64,000 nucleotides of DNA, from NCBI GenBank assembly GCA_910575835.1, contig CAJTGB010000021.1:1-64000 (forward strand), read 5' to 3'. Under the pieces are notes generated by a model. That model saw only the letters and a list, made by a program, of their open reading frames with translations. It was not told where the DNA came from and ran no database searches. The translations under genes and the position numbers were made by a program. Position 1 is the stretch's first letter, and the number at the start of each line of letters is the position of its first letter. Positions 50,071 to 58,783 of this stretch are shown here, piece after piece. The DNA comes from Lachnospiraceae bacterium (lineage in GTDB: Bacteria; Bacillota; Clostridia; Lachnospirales; Lachnospiraceae).

Positions 50071-50898
50071 ATGTCAAATTGCAAAGTAATTGCTCTGACA
50101 AACCAGAAAGGCGGTGTTGGCAAGACCACTACGGCGGTCAATCTGGGTGTCAGTCTGGCACAGCAAGGTAAAAAAGTCCTGCTCATTGATGCCGATGCAC
50201 AGGCAAATTTAACTATGTCGCTTGGCTATGGCAGACCAGATGATTTGTCTGATACGCTCTCAAGCATTATGCAGGATGTGATAGACGATAATCCTGTCAA
50301 TGTCCAGAAAGCTATCCTGCACCATAATGAGGGCGTTGACCTGCTCCCGTCCAACATTGAACTGTCGGGCTTAGAAGTAAGGCTGATTAACGCCATAAGC
50401 CGTGAAAGTGTGCTGAAAACCTGCATCAATGAGGTAAAAAAGAATTATGATACAGTCCTTATTGACTGTATGCCGAGTTTAGGTATGCTCACAATCAATG
50501 CACTTGCGGCGGCTGACAGCGTGGTTATCCCGACACAGCCCCATTATCTTTCTGCAAAGGGCTTAGAGCTGTTGCTTCGCTCCGTGTCTAAAGTCAAGCG
50601 GCAAATCAATCCCCATCTGCGGATTGACGGTATCTTAATGACGATGGTAATGCCACGCACGAACATCTCTAAAGAGATTACCGCAACGGTAAAGAGTGCC
50701 TACGGGCAGAGAATTAAAGTTTTTGATGCCCAGATACCCCATTCCATCCGTGCGGTAGAAGCCACCGCAGAGGGAAAGAGCATTTTTGCCTACGACAAAG
50801 GCGGCAAGGTAGCCGCAGCTTATGAGCAGTTCGGAAAGGAGGTAGCAGAGATTGGCGAGAAACAGAGAAAGCAAAATCGAGCTGACCGCATACGATGA
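50071..50898 (+). CDS. parA: ParA-family partition ATPase
   Basis: A 275-residue Soj/ParA ATPase. The deviant Walker A is NQKGGVGKTTTAVNLG (residues ~12-27), the A' region VLLIDADAQANLTMSLGY, and Walker B VLIDCMPSLGMLTINAL. It has no N-terminal helix-turn-helix, so it is of the short type that moves ParB-bound DNA over the nucleoid. Start at ATG 50071 behind AAAGGAGG. It overlaps the parB gene by 47 bp. In ICEs such genes help maintain the excised circle. Confidence 0.95.
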   Translation: MSNCKVIALTNQKGGVGKTTTAVNLGVSLAQQGKKVLLIDADAQANLTMSLGYGRPDDLSDTLSSIMQDVIDDNPVNVQKAILHHNEGVDLLPSNIELSGLEVRLINAISRESVLKTCINEVKKNYDTVLIDCMPSLGMLTINALAAADSVVIPTQPHYLSAKGLELLLRSVSKVKRQINPHLRIDGILMTMVMPRTNISKEITATVKSAYGQRIKVFDAQIPHSIRAVEATAEGKSIFAYDKGGKVAAAYEQFGKEVAEIGEKQRKQNRADRIR

Positions 50899-51796
50899 CC
50901 TCTTTGAAACAGACGAGAGCCGAGCAGAAGCGAATCTAAGCAAGATAAGGGAGATATCCATTTCCGAAATTGATGAGTTCCCAGACCACCCATTCAAGGT
51001 TTTGATGAATGAGGATATGGAGCAGCTTGTGGAAAGTGTCAGTCGGAGCGGCGTAATGACCCCTGCGACAGTTCGGCAGAAAGAGGACGGACGGTACGAG
51101 CTTATCAGCGGTCACAGGCGGAAAAAGGCTTGTGAGCTTGCGGGGCTTGAAACTCTGAAATGTGAGGTTAAGGAGCTGACACATGATGAAGCAATTATTG
51201 TCATGGTTGAAAGTAATCTCCAACGCTCTGTTATCTTGCCAAGTGAAAAAGCGTTTGCTTATAAGATGCGGCTTGAAGCTATGAATAGGCAAGGACAAAG
51301 GAGTGATTTAACTTCTTCTCCATTGGATAATAAGTTAAAGGGAACAACATCTGCTCAACAAGTGAGCCAGAAAAGCGGTGACAGCCAACCACAGATTTAT
51401 CGTTTTATCCGCTTGACCGAGCTTGTACCCGAAATTCTGCAAATGGTAGATGAACGCCAGATTGCTTTCCGCCCTGCGGTGGAAATCTCTTATCTTTCCG
51501 AGGAACAGCAATATACCCTGCTTGAAGCAATGGGCTACAACGATGCCACGCCCTCACTTGCACAGGCTATCAAAATGAAGAAGTTTATGCAGGAGGGAAA
51601 ACTCACGGACGAGGTTATCCAGAGCATCATGCAGGAGGATAAGCCAAACCAGAAAGAGAAGCCTGCCTTTAAGGACGAGCGGATAACCAAGCTCATACCG
51701 AAATCCATCCCCAGAGGGCAGGAAACGGATTTTGTCGTAAAGGCGTTGGAGTTTTATAACCGCCACTTGCAGCGGAACAAGGCTCACGAGAGGTAA
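50852..51796 (+). CDS. parB: ParB/Spo0J-family partition protein
   Basis: A 314-residue protein starting at TTG 50852, which has AAGGAGG 9 nt upstream inside parA. The N-terminal ParB nuclease-like/CTPase domain shows ISISEIDEFPDHPF, SRSGVMTPATVR and ELISGHRRKKACELAGL (GHRR box). The helix-turn-helix region has TSAQQVSQKSGDSQPQIYRF. The C-terminal part (EEQQYTLLEAMG) dimerises. It binds a parS-like site not identified here. It is the partner of ParA and is followed by a terminator. Confidence 0.94.
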   Translation: MARNRESKIELTAYDDLFETDESRAEANLSKIREISISEIDEFPDHPFKVLMNEDMEQLVESVSRSGVMTPATVRQKEDGRYELISGHRRKKACELAGLETLKCEVKELTHDEAIIVMVESNLQRSVILPSEKAFAYKMRLEAMNRQGQRSDLTSSPLDNKLKGTTSAQQVSQKSGDSQPQIYRFIRLTELVPEILQMVDERQIAFRPAVEISYLSEEQQYTLLEAMGYNDATPSLAQAIKMKKFMQEGKLTDEVIQSIMQEDKPNQKEKPAFKDERITKLIPKSIPRGQETDFVVKALEFYNRHLQRNKAHER

Positions 51797-51841
51797 AACG
51801 AACAAAATAGGGATTTGGGCATGGAACGCCGAGGGAGAAGT

Positions 51842-51871
51842 CTGCCCCTTTGGGGGACAGCAAATTTTTTT
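51842..51871 (+). terminator. Terminator after parAB
   Basis: CTGCCCC (51842-51848) and GGGG...CAG (51852-51860) form a short G+C-rich stem with a small bulge, followed by CAAA and seven T (51865-51871). It lies 45 bp behind the parB stop. Confidence 0.7.
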
Positions 51872-51942
51872 CCGCTTCCCCCTCTCCACACCTCTCCCCC
51901 TAGATACTGCCAGTAACTATCCGAGAAAAGAAATATGCGTAG

Positions 51943-52059
51943 GCAACGAGCCAAGCGGACGTGCTTGCACGGACATTTGGCGACTGTCACGACAGCCGAA
52001 TGACTTATGCCTTGTCATGAGTTATTCGGCGTAAAGGCTGTCCAAATGGGCGGCTTTTT
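51943..52059 (+). ncRNA. Structured leader RNA with terminator upstream of the ICE adhesin gene (copy B)
   Basis: The block GCAACGAGCCAAGC-N6-GCTTGCACGG (51943-51972) and stem TTTGGC/GCCGAA (51976-51981 with 51995-52000) match copy A upstream of rlmD, with base changes that preserve pairing. A terminator hairpin GCTGTCC-AAAT-GGGCGGC (52037-52054) and five T follow. GACAGCC (51991-51997) is perfectly complementary to GGCTGTC (52036-52042), which would break both the motif stem and the terminator, the layout of a transcriptional switch. A larger stem (51995-52004 with 52021-52030) is a competing fold. The adhesin gene starts 53 nt after the T-run. Confidence 0.68.
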
Positions 52060-52112
52060 CTGTCAGAAAATCAGTCAGCAACCATCAACATGAGAACGAA
52101 CAGGAGGTAACG

Positions 52113-55100
52113 ATGAAGATTCGTAAATTATTCAAAAGGGCTGCGGCGTTTGCGTTGGCTGCGGTCACGGCATTGTCCGTTATCCCTGCCACGACAGCGT
52201 TTGCGGCGGGCGACATCGGCACGATTTCCTTTACCCACGTCTATGACGGTGCAGGGAACGCCATCAGATACAATTCCAGTGCGAACATCGGCGGTCATAC
52301 CGCAGGAGGGACGGGCGAATATAAATACCGTATGTATGTGGACGGGGAAACGGCGTTCTGCATACAGCCGGGCGTCCCGCTGAAAACAGGAAACACGCTT
52401 GCAAAGGCATCTTCCAACGCTTGGAACGCCCTCTCCGCAGACCAGAAAAAGGCGGTAGGGCTTGCCCTGCTCTATGGGTATCAGGGCAACAGCGGGAATT
52501 TATCTGGGAGCGATGACGAGAAATGGCTTGCCACCCAGACCCTTGTGTGGGAGTTCGTCACGGGATGCCGCAACGCCACAAGCCCGTACAGCCAGACAAG
52601 CACGACCGTTTACAGCCTGCATTTTGGCTCTAATTATGCGAACAGCGGGGCGAAGGCGGCTTACGACCAGATTGTGTCGTGGCTTACAAGGCACAGCACG
52701 ATTCCGAGCTTTATGTCAGCAGGAAAGAAAGACATCATAAAGGAGCTTGCCTATAAAGATGGCAAATACAGCCTGACGCTGACCGACAGCAACGGCGTTT
52801 TATCCGAGTATTCTTTTACAAGCTCCGACAGTAACGTGAAAGTCTCCAAGTCTGGGAACAAGCTGACCATCACATCATCAAAAGCAATTGACGGGACGGC
52901 AAGGATTACGGCAGCGAGGAACAACACGCCGACCGTCAGCAGCGGTGCAATGATGATTGCCTATGGCGACCCGAATTTGCAGGATGTCATTACGGGTGTG
53001 GAAAATGTAGATACGATGATGGCATATATCAACGTGGAAACTCCGACAGGCACGGTCGCACTCAAAAAGACTTCCGAGGACGGCATTGTTGAGGGGATTT
53101 CCTTTACCATCAAAGGCGACGGCTTCAATAAGACCGTAAAAACCGACAAGAATGGAAACATCACGGTGGAGGGTTTATTCCCTGGCACTTATACGGTCAC
53201 AGAGCAGTCCATTGACCGCTACGAGCCGCAGAAAACCCAGACCGTGACGATTATCGGCGGAAAGACCTCTACGGTCACATTCAGCAATACTTTAAAACGT
53301 GGCAGTCTGGAAGTTGTAAAAACATCCGAGGATAATCTTGTGGAGGGTGTGAAGTTCCACCTTTACGGAACATCATTGAGCGGCTTGGCTGTTGATGAAT
53401 ATGCCGTTACCAATGCAAAAGGCGTTGCTAAATTTGAGAATGTCCTTATCAGCGGCAGCAAGCCATATACCCTTGAGGAAGTGAACACGGCAATCCGCTA
53501 CGTTGTCCCTGCATCCCAGACAGCCCCGATTGAGTGGAAAAAGGTCACGAACCGCAGCTTCCACAATGTTTTGAAGAAGTTTAATGTCACGGTATTAAAG
53601 ACCGATGTGGAAACGGGAAAGAAGCCGCAGGGCGACGCTTCCCTTGCAGGTGCGGTTTACGGCATCTACAAAGGGGATAAACTCATTGACACCTACACCA
53701 CAGACGAAAACGGTCAGTTTACAACAAAATATTATGTATGCGGCGATGACTGGAGCATCCGTGAGATTACCCCGTCCGAGGGCTATCTTCTGGACACGAC
53801 TGTACACCATGTAGGTGCAGAGCCGCAGCTTTACACCGTGGAATACAATTCTGCAAAGAACGATGTAAACGAGCAGGTCATCAAGGGAAATATAGCCATC
53901 ATCAAGCACACCGACAACGGCGAAACACAGATTGAAACGCCAGAGGAGGGGGCTGTTTTTGAGGTGTTCTTAAAATCCGCAGGCAGCTTTGATGCGGCGG
54001 AGGAAACGGAACGTGACACATTGATATGTGATGAAAACGGCTTTGCCCAGACAAAGGATATGCCGTATGGCATCTATACAGTTCACCAGACCTCTGGATG
54101 GGACGGGCGTGAGCTGATGAAAGATTTTGACGTGTTCATCTGCAAGGACAGCCAGACCTACCGTTACCTTATCAATAACGCCAATTTCGAGAGCTATATC
54201 AAGGTCGTAAAGAAAGACGTGGAAACAGGCAAAGTTATCCCGTATGCAGGCGTTGGCTTCCAGATTTACGACCCAGAGGGAAACCTTGTGACAATGACAT
54301 TCACTTATCCCGAAGTGACGGAGATTGACACGTTCTACACCACAGCAGACGGGGAGCTTATCACGCCGCAGACTCTGGAATACGGCAAGGGCTATTCTCT
54401 TGTCGAGGTGCAGGCTCCGTATGGATATGTTCTGGATTCCGAGCCAGTCTATTTTGACGTGGAGCAGGAAAATTCCGAAGATGAAAGCGGCATCACGGTT
54501 GTCAAAGTGGAACGCTCCAACGTGGCACAGAAAGGGAAAATCACGGTAGAAAAGTCTGGGGAGGTATTCAGCAGGGTATCAGGAAATAAGGGATTATATC
54601 AGCCGATTTTTGCAGTGGACAGCCTTGAGGGTGCGGTCTATGAGATTGCCGCAGCCGAGGACATTATTACGACAGACGGAACGGTAAGAGCCGAGAAAGG
54701 CGAGGTTGTGGATACCCTCACGACTGGTGAGGACGGCACGGCAGAATCCAAAGAGCTTTATCTCGGAAAGTATGAGGTAAAGGAAGTGACTGCCCCGTAT
54801 GGCATGGTGTTAAGCGATGAAGTCCACGCCGTGGAGCTTGTGTATGCGGGACAGGAAATCGAAGTGACAGAAACAGGCACGGATTTTTACAATGAGCGTC
54901 AGCGTGTGGAAATCGACTTAATCAAGAGCCTTGAAATTGACGAAGCATACGGCGTAGGCAGCAACGGCGAGATTAAGGATGTTACGTTTGGACTGTATGC
55001 TGCTGAAGAACTGACCGCCGCAGACGGCTCTGTTATCCCTGCGGATGAATTGTTAGAGGTTATCTTCCTTGATGAAAACGGTCACGGAAAGGCGGTCAGC

Positions 55101-56261
55101 GATTTACCGATAGGCAGCTACTATGTGCAGGAAATCAGCACAAATTCTGCTTATCTTGTAAGTGACGAGAAATATCCTGTTGACTTTGAGTACGCAGGGC
55201 AGGAAACAGCCGTTGTAAACATCACGGCGAACGAGGGCGAAGCCATTGAAAACGAACTGATTTACGGCTCTGTCAGCGGCAGGAAATCCAATGAGGACGG
55301 CGAGGACTTGGGCGGTGCCGTTATCGGCATCTTTCAGACGGGAACAACTGAATATACAAAGGAAAATGCGATTGCGACTGCCACATCCGAGGATGACGGC
55401 AGTTTTTCTTTTGCGGAAGTTCCGTATGGCACATGGGTAATCCGTGAAATCGAAAGCCCGAAAGGATATGTACTCTCCGAGGAAGAAATCAGCGTGACAA
55501 TCAGCGAAGTAGATGAAGTTGTAGAAGTAGAGCTTGTCAACTACTTTATTACAGGCAATATTTCTCTGACTAAGGTAGATAAGGATTACCCAGACAACAA
55601 ACTCGCGGGTGCAGTATTTGAGGTTTACGTTGATACAAACGAAAATGGAAAACTGGATAAGAAAGATGAGCTGCTCGGCGAGATGGGCGAGGTGGAAAAA
55701 GGCGTGTACCAGATGGACGACCTGCGTTATGGCAGATACCTTGTCCGTGAGAAAACCGCCCCGACAGGCTTCGTGCTTGATGAGAATGTCTATCCCGTAT
55801 CCATTGAAGAAAACGGCAAGACCTACAACGTGGAGAATGAAGCAGGCAAGGGCTTTGTAAACGAAGCACAGAAAGGCGGTCTTAAAATCGTCAAGACATC
55901 TTCTGACGGAAAAGTGGAGGGCTTCTCTTTCCGTGTCATTGGAAAGGATTACGACCAGACCTTTACCACCGACAAAAACGGCGAAATCGAGATTGACGGC
56001 TTGCGTATCGGCGAGTACACCGTATCCGAGGTCAGCGACAAGGCATCCTCTGGCTATATCCTGCCTGCCGACCAGAAAGTTACAATTAAGACAGACGAAA
56101 CGGCGACTGTCACCATGCACAATGAACTCCGTGAAACACCGAAAACAGGAGATGATTTCAGTTTAGGCTTGTGGGTGAGCCTTACAGCAGCATTTACGCT
56201 CGGTGCGGGAATCTTCGGATTTGTCGGCTATAAGAGCGGAAGAAAGAAAAAGGAGGACTAG
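52113..56261 (+). CDS. Sortase-type surface adhesin with thioester domain and Cna-B repeats
   Basis: A 1382-residue secreted protein. The signal peptide is RKLFKRAAAFALAAVTALS with cleavage near AFAAG. The thioester domain (~35-290) has Cys83 in FCIQPG and Gln142 in TQTLVWEF, the pair that forms an internal thioester able to bind host surfaces covalently. About ten Cna-B/SpaA isopeptide domains follow, each with a leading Lys strand (VALKKTSED, LEVVKTSEDN, VTVLKTDVETG and others) and a late Glu strand (TVTEQS, LEEVN, VREKTAP). The end carries TPKTGD, a membrane helix and a basic tail (GRKKKED), a variant sorting signal. In ICEs such proteins probably aid mating contact. No sortase gene is in the window. 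Confidence 0.94.
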   Translation: MKIRKLFKRAAAFALAAVTALSVIPATTAFAAGDIGTISFTHVYDGAGNAIRYNSSANIGGHTAGGTGEYKYRMYVDGETAFCIQPGVPLKTGNTLAKASSNAWNALSADQKKAVGLALLYGYQGNSGNLSGSDDEKWLATQTLVWEFVTGCRNATSPYSQTSTTVYSLHFGSNYANSGAKAAYDQIVSWLTRHSTIPSFMSAGKKDIIKELAYKDGKYSLTLTDSNGVLSEYSFTSSDSNVKVSKSGNKLTITSSKAIDGTARITAARNNTPTVSSGAMMIAYGDPNLQDVITGVENVDTMMAYINVETPTGTVALKKTSEDGIVEGISFTIKGDGFNKTVKTDKNGNITVEGLFPGTYTVTEQSIDRYEPQKTQTVTIIGGKTSTVTFSNTLKRGSLEVVKTSEDNLVEGVKFHLYGTSLSGLAVDEYAVTNAKGVAKFENVLISGSKPYTLEEVNTAIRYVVPASQTAPIEWKKVTNRSFHNVLKKFNVTVLKTDVETGKKPQGDASLAGAVYGIYKGDKLIDTYTTDENGQFTTKYYVCGDDWSIREITPSEGYLLDTTVHHVGAEPQLYTVEYNSAKNDVNEQVIKGNIAIIKHTDNGETQIETPEEGAVFEVFLKSAGSFDAAEETERDTLICDENGFAQTKDMPYGIYTVHQTSGWDGRELMKDFDVFICKDSQTYRYLINNANFESYIKVVKKDVETGKVIPYAGVGFQIYDPEGNLVTMTFTYPEVTEIDTFYTTADGELITPQTLEYGKGYSLVEVQAPYGYVLDSEPVYFDVEQENSEDESGITVVKVERSNVAQKGKITVEKSGEVFSRVSGNKGLYQPIFAVDSLEGAVYEIAAAEDIITTDGTVRAEKGEVVDTLTTGEDGTAESKELYLGKYEVKEVTAPYGMVLSDEVHAVELVYAGQEIEVTETGTDFYNERQRVEIDLIKSLEIDEAYGVGSNGEIKDVTFGLYAAEELTAADGSVIPADELLEVIFLDENGHGKAVSDLPIGSYYVQEISTNSAYLVSDEKYPVDFEYAGQETAVVNITANEGEAIENELIYGSVSGRKSNEDGEDLGGAVIGIFQTGTTEYTKENAIATATSEDDGSFSFAEVPYGTWVIREIESPKGYVLSEEEISVTISEVDEVVEVELVNYFITGNISLTKVDKDYPDNKLAGAVFEVYVDTNENGKLDKKDELLGEMGEVEKGVYQMDDLRYGRYLVREKTAPTGFVLDENVYPVSIEENGKTYNVENEAGKGFVNEAQKGGLKIVKTSSDGKVEGFSFRVIGKDYDQTFTTDKNGEIEIDGLRIGEYTVSEVSDKASSGYILPADQKVTIKTDETATVTMHNELRETPKTGDDFSLGLWVSLTAAFTLGAGIFGFVGYKSGRKKKED

Positions 56262-56266
56262 GCAGA

Positions 56267-56353
56267 ATGAGAGAAAAAACCGTTATCGCTATTGTGCTTG
56301 TGGCGTTTATCGGCGGTGCGGCAGCTTGGCTGCATATCCGCAGAAAGAAGTAA
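56267..56353 (+). CDS. 28-residue single-helix membrane peptide
   Basis: ATG 56267 follows AGGAGG (56251-56256) located inside the end of the adhesin gene. The product is REKTVIAIVLVAFIGGAAAW plus a basic tail (LHIRRKK): a charged start, one hydrophobic helix, then positive residues. Similar mini-proteins are easily missed in ICE annotation. It may assist adhesin secretion or sorting; position is the only evidence. Confidence 0.55.
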   Translation: MREKTVIAIVLVAFIGGAAAWLHIRRKK

Positions 56354-56421
56354 ATTAGGCAGTTTTTGTGTGGATGGGGCGGTTGAAAGATACCGCCCCT
56401 TTTCCATTTATGGAGGTAGTT

Positions 56422-56727
56422 ATGGACAATCTGAAAACCGTAGAGGGAAAAGTAAAAGCTGTCCTGCAAAAGAATGAGGACGCCAGAAATGATGACATGG
56501 TGCTGTATCTTGCCCTCTGTAATCTTTATCTGAAAGATGCAGGCACAATGCCGCTTGCGGAGATAATGACACGGCATAAGGAGCTTGGCTTGCCGAGCTT
56601 TGAGAGCGTGGGCAGGACACGCCGCAAATTGCAGGAAAGACACCCAGAGCTTTTAGGAAGTGTACGGATGCAGAAAATCAGAGCCGCAGGCGAAAAGGCA
56701 TACCGTAAATATGCGAAAGAATCGTGA
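56422..56727 (+). CDS. ICE-conserved small helical protein
   Basis: A 101-residue protein starting at ATG 56422 behind GGAGG. It is mostly helical and basic at the C-terminus: VEGKVKAVLQKNEDARNDDM, LYLALCNLYLKDAG, FESVGRTRRKLQERHPELLG. The last part resembles a DNA-binding or coiled-coil segment seen in hypothetical proteins at this ICE position. No domain is named with confidence. It heads a run of closely packed small genes that reaches the methylase gene. Confidence 0.7.
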   Translation: MDNLKTVEGKVKAVLQKNEDARNDDMVLYLALCNLYLKDAGTMPLAEIMTRHKELGLPSFESVGRTRRKLQERHPELLGSVRMQKIRAAGEKAYRKYAKES

Positions 56728-56735
56728 GGTGAAAG

Positions 56736-57056
56736 ATGCAGGATAAGTCTTTTGAATACGGAGGGTATCATTTTATCCCAGAGCGGCAGTTCACAAAACG
56801 GGAAGATGATTTTTTCAAGATTACCCGCAGATTAAAAACAGACAGGGAACTTGGCTTTTTCGCCGCTGACTATTACGGCAGGGGAAGCCAGAAATTCCCT
56901 TATTCTTACGATGATTTTTATGCTGCATCCACGGATAAGAAATGTGATATTTTCCGCTGCGTGGAGAATGGCAGGCTGTACGTCCCCTGCCAGTATGAAT
57001 TGCAGCAATATATGGACGGAAAACAGCAGGAAAGGAGGAACGCCTATGAACGGTGA
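56736..57056 (+). CDS. ICE-conserved hypothetical protein
   Basis: A 106-residue protein, start at ATG 56736 behind GAGGTGAAAG. It reads SFEYGGYHFIPERQFTKRED, with a central DYYGRGSQKFPYSYDDFYAA and CDIFRCVENGRLYVPCQYEL. It is probably a single alpha/beta domain of the kind found in many Clostridia ICE accessory genes. It overlaps the next gene by 11 bp. Function unknown. Confidence 0.7.
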   Translation: MQDKSFEYGGYHFIPERQFTKREDDFFKITRRLKTDRELGFFAADYYGRGSQKFPYSYDDFYAASTDKKCDIFRCVENGRLYVPCQYELQQYMDGKQQERRNAYER

Positions 57057-57321
57057 AACACGCTCCAATCAGGGCTATGAAATCATAGAGAGCTGCACTA
57101 TCGGGAATACGGAGCTTGTCATCGGGCATCACCCGAAAGCCCCGAACCCGTATGTATGTTGGTACTGTAAGGGCGGCGGCAACTATTACTGGGGCTGTTA
57201 CTGCAATACTCTTGAAGCCGCAAGGAAGAAACTGAACGAACGCTACCAGTCAGAGTGCCAGATGCCGTACAATCAACAGCACGATAAAAAGGCGAAGCAG
57301 CACGATGGGCGTGAGCGGTAG
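57046..57321 (+). CDS. ICE-conserved hypothetical protein
   Basis: A 91-residue protein, ATG 57046 inside the end of the previous gene with AAAGGAGGAACGCCT upstream. It begins with a short module SNQGYEIIESCTIGNTELVIGHHP that resembles the start of the protein encoded at 57471 (SSYEVIQSIHIGKKEVVFGI), so the two are likely paralogous at the N-terminus. The centre holds YVCWYCKGGGNYYWGCYCNT, four Cys that could bind metal. Function unknown. Confidence 0.68.
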   Translation: MNGETRSNQGYEIIESCTIGNTELVIGHHPKAPNPYVCWYCKGGGNYYWGCYCNTLEAARKKLNERYQSECQMPYNQQHDKKAKQHDGRER

Positions 57322-57322
57322 T

Positions 57323-57481
57323 ATGAGCAGCAATGGAAACTATAAGAAATATGACTGCACGACCTGTCCTTACCCCCGATATAAGGACAGCCGTGTTATC
57401 TTCTGCGATGTCTGCATCCGAAAGGTTTTAGACTGGCAGAGGGAGAAAAAGCAGGGAAAGGAGAAGCCCGATGGAGAATGA
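57323..57481 (+). CDS. Small Cys-rich (zinc-knuckle-like) protein
   Basis: A 52-residue protein starting at ATG 57323, one base after the previous stop, and overlapping the next gene by 11 bp. Two Cys pairs are visible: YDCTTCPYPRY and VIFCDVCIRKV, followed by a basic helix (LDWQREKKQGKEK). The C-x2-C ... C-x2-C spacing suggests a zinc knuckle. The tight overlap on both sides supports real translation. Confidence 0.6.
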   Translation: MSSNGNYKKYDCTTCPYPRYKDSRVIFCDVCIRKVLDWQREKKQGKEKPDGE

Positions 57482-58076
57482 AGAAAAACGGATGATTAGC
57501 TCTTATGAGGTTATACAGAGCATCCACATCGGAAAAAAGGAAGTGGTGTTCGGCATAGACGAAAAAGAGGAATATCCTTTTTTAGTCTGCGACTGCACTT
57601 ATGACAATCCGCTGTCCGCAGAGTGGGTGACGGATGCGGTCGGCTCAGACGACTATCTGGAAGCCATGCAGATTTTTACCGACAGGGTGCAGGAGCAGAT
57701 AGGGCTTATGAGAGCCGAGCAGGAACAGTTCAAGTTTGATATGACCCCCTTTACCATAGACGACTGCATCCCAGACGATAAAAATGACAGTATTGTGGGA
57801 AAGGTTGTTGTCATCAATGCTGAAGTCAACCGCTATGAGTATAGGCATTCCGCCTATCAGCTTGTGTTGGTGGACGGCGGACACGGTGCAAGGGGCGGCA
57901 GGGGGCAGGCGGTGTTTGGGACTTCGCTTGCGGACGGCAAGCACGCCCGATGGGAAAGGTACGATGTGCTTGGCGAAATCAAGCCAGAAAAAATGCCCGA
58001 TTGGGCAAAAGAAGCCCTCACAAAAATCAAGGAACAGGAAAAAGCGAAGAAATCAAAGAGCAGGGAGGAACGCTGA
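57471..58076 (+). CDS. ICE-conserved hypothetical protein
   Basis: A 201-residue protein, ATG 57471 behind AAAGGAGAAGC. The N-terminus (SSYEVIQSIHIGKKEVVFGI) is related to that of the protein encoded at 57046. A helical middle (YLEAMQIFTDRVQEQIGLMR) and a beta segment (GKVVVINAEVNRYEYRHSAY, LVLVDGGHGARGGRGQAVF) follow. The C-terminus is Lys-rich. It overlaps the next gene by one base (TGATG). No function assigned. Confidence 0.68.
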   Translation: MENEEKRMISSYEVIQSIHIGKKEVVFGIDEKEEYPFLVCDCTYDNPLSAEWVTDAVGSDDYLEAMQIFTDRVQEQIGLMRAEQEQFKFDMTPFTIDDCIPDDKNDSIVGKVVVINAEVNRYEYRHSAYQLVLVDGGHGARGGRGQAVFGTSLADGKHARWERYDVLGEIKPEKMPDWAKEALTKIKEQEKAKKSKSREER

Positions 58077-58771
58077 TGGAGATACGAGATTTGACACAGC
58101 CCGAACAGAAATACACCTACGCCCAGAGTATGCAGCTTGAGGGACAGACGGGGTGTGTCGGACATTTCCAAGGGGATTTTGCCCCCTCTGGATATGGCTT
58201 TTATACCACTTGGTTTGACGTTAGGGAGCAATGGAAACCAGACGAGTTCAATACGGGGCTGGACGAAGTTATCCATATGCTCCGTGAAGATAAGGGGCTG
58301 CTGCACAACCGTTATGATATGGGTGCATATGCGAAAAAATTCCCCGAAAGTGCGTTCAAAGGGAATTACTGTACCGAGTACGGCTTCCGTGTGGATACGG
58401 AGAAACACGCTTTCCTGCTCCGCTGCAACCCGACAAAGGGCGACTACGATTTTTGCTGCTACTGCTATGTGAAAGAGTGGCTTGATAAGCATATGGCAAA
58501 AGCAGAACAGGGAATCCGTTTTGTTGACCCGCATTACAAAGAGAAGTTCCGCATCCCAGACGGCGGCAAAATCATCATCACTTATGGTTGGGGAGAAAAG
58601 GCGGAAAAGACCTGCCGCTATATTGACGAGTACCATACCGAGGTAGGAAGCAACCTCTACCACATCTGCGAGTTTGCCGAGCGTATGGAGCAGAACGGAC
58701 ACACCTATGAGCCGAAGCCAGAAGATGTGCAGGCGGCGAAAGCCCCGAAAAAGAAAGAGTATGAACGATAG
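58076..58771 (+). CDS. ICE-conserved protein with C-terminal LPDGG-type module
   Basis: A 231-residue protein whose ATG overlaps the upstream stop (TGATG). The N-terminal part (GCVGHFQGDFAPSGYGFYTT, WFDVREQWKPDEF) and a helical middle lead to a C-terminal ~65-residue module: FRIPDGGKIIITYGWGEKAE, CRYIDEYHTEVG, YHICEFAERMEQNGHTYEP. The same module forms almost the whole protein encoded at 58987. This module recurs in Tn1549-type elements, sometimes inside larger proteins. Biochemical role unknown. Confidence 0.72.
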   Translation: MEIRDLTQPEQKYTYAQSMQLEGQTGCVGHFQGDFAPSGYGFYTTWFDVREQWKPDEFNTGLDEVIHMLREDKGLLHNRYDMGAYAKKFPESAFKGNYCTEYGFRVDTEKHAFLLRCNPTKGDYDFCCYCYVKEWLDKHMAKAEQGIRFVDPHYKEKFRIPDGGKIIITYGWGEKAEKTCRYIDEYHTEVGSNLYHICEFAERMEQNGHTYEPKPEDVQAAKAPKKKEYER

Positions 58772-58783
58772 GAGGGATTTGAA

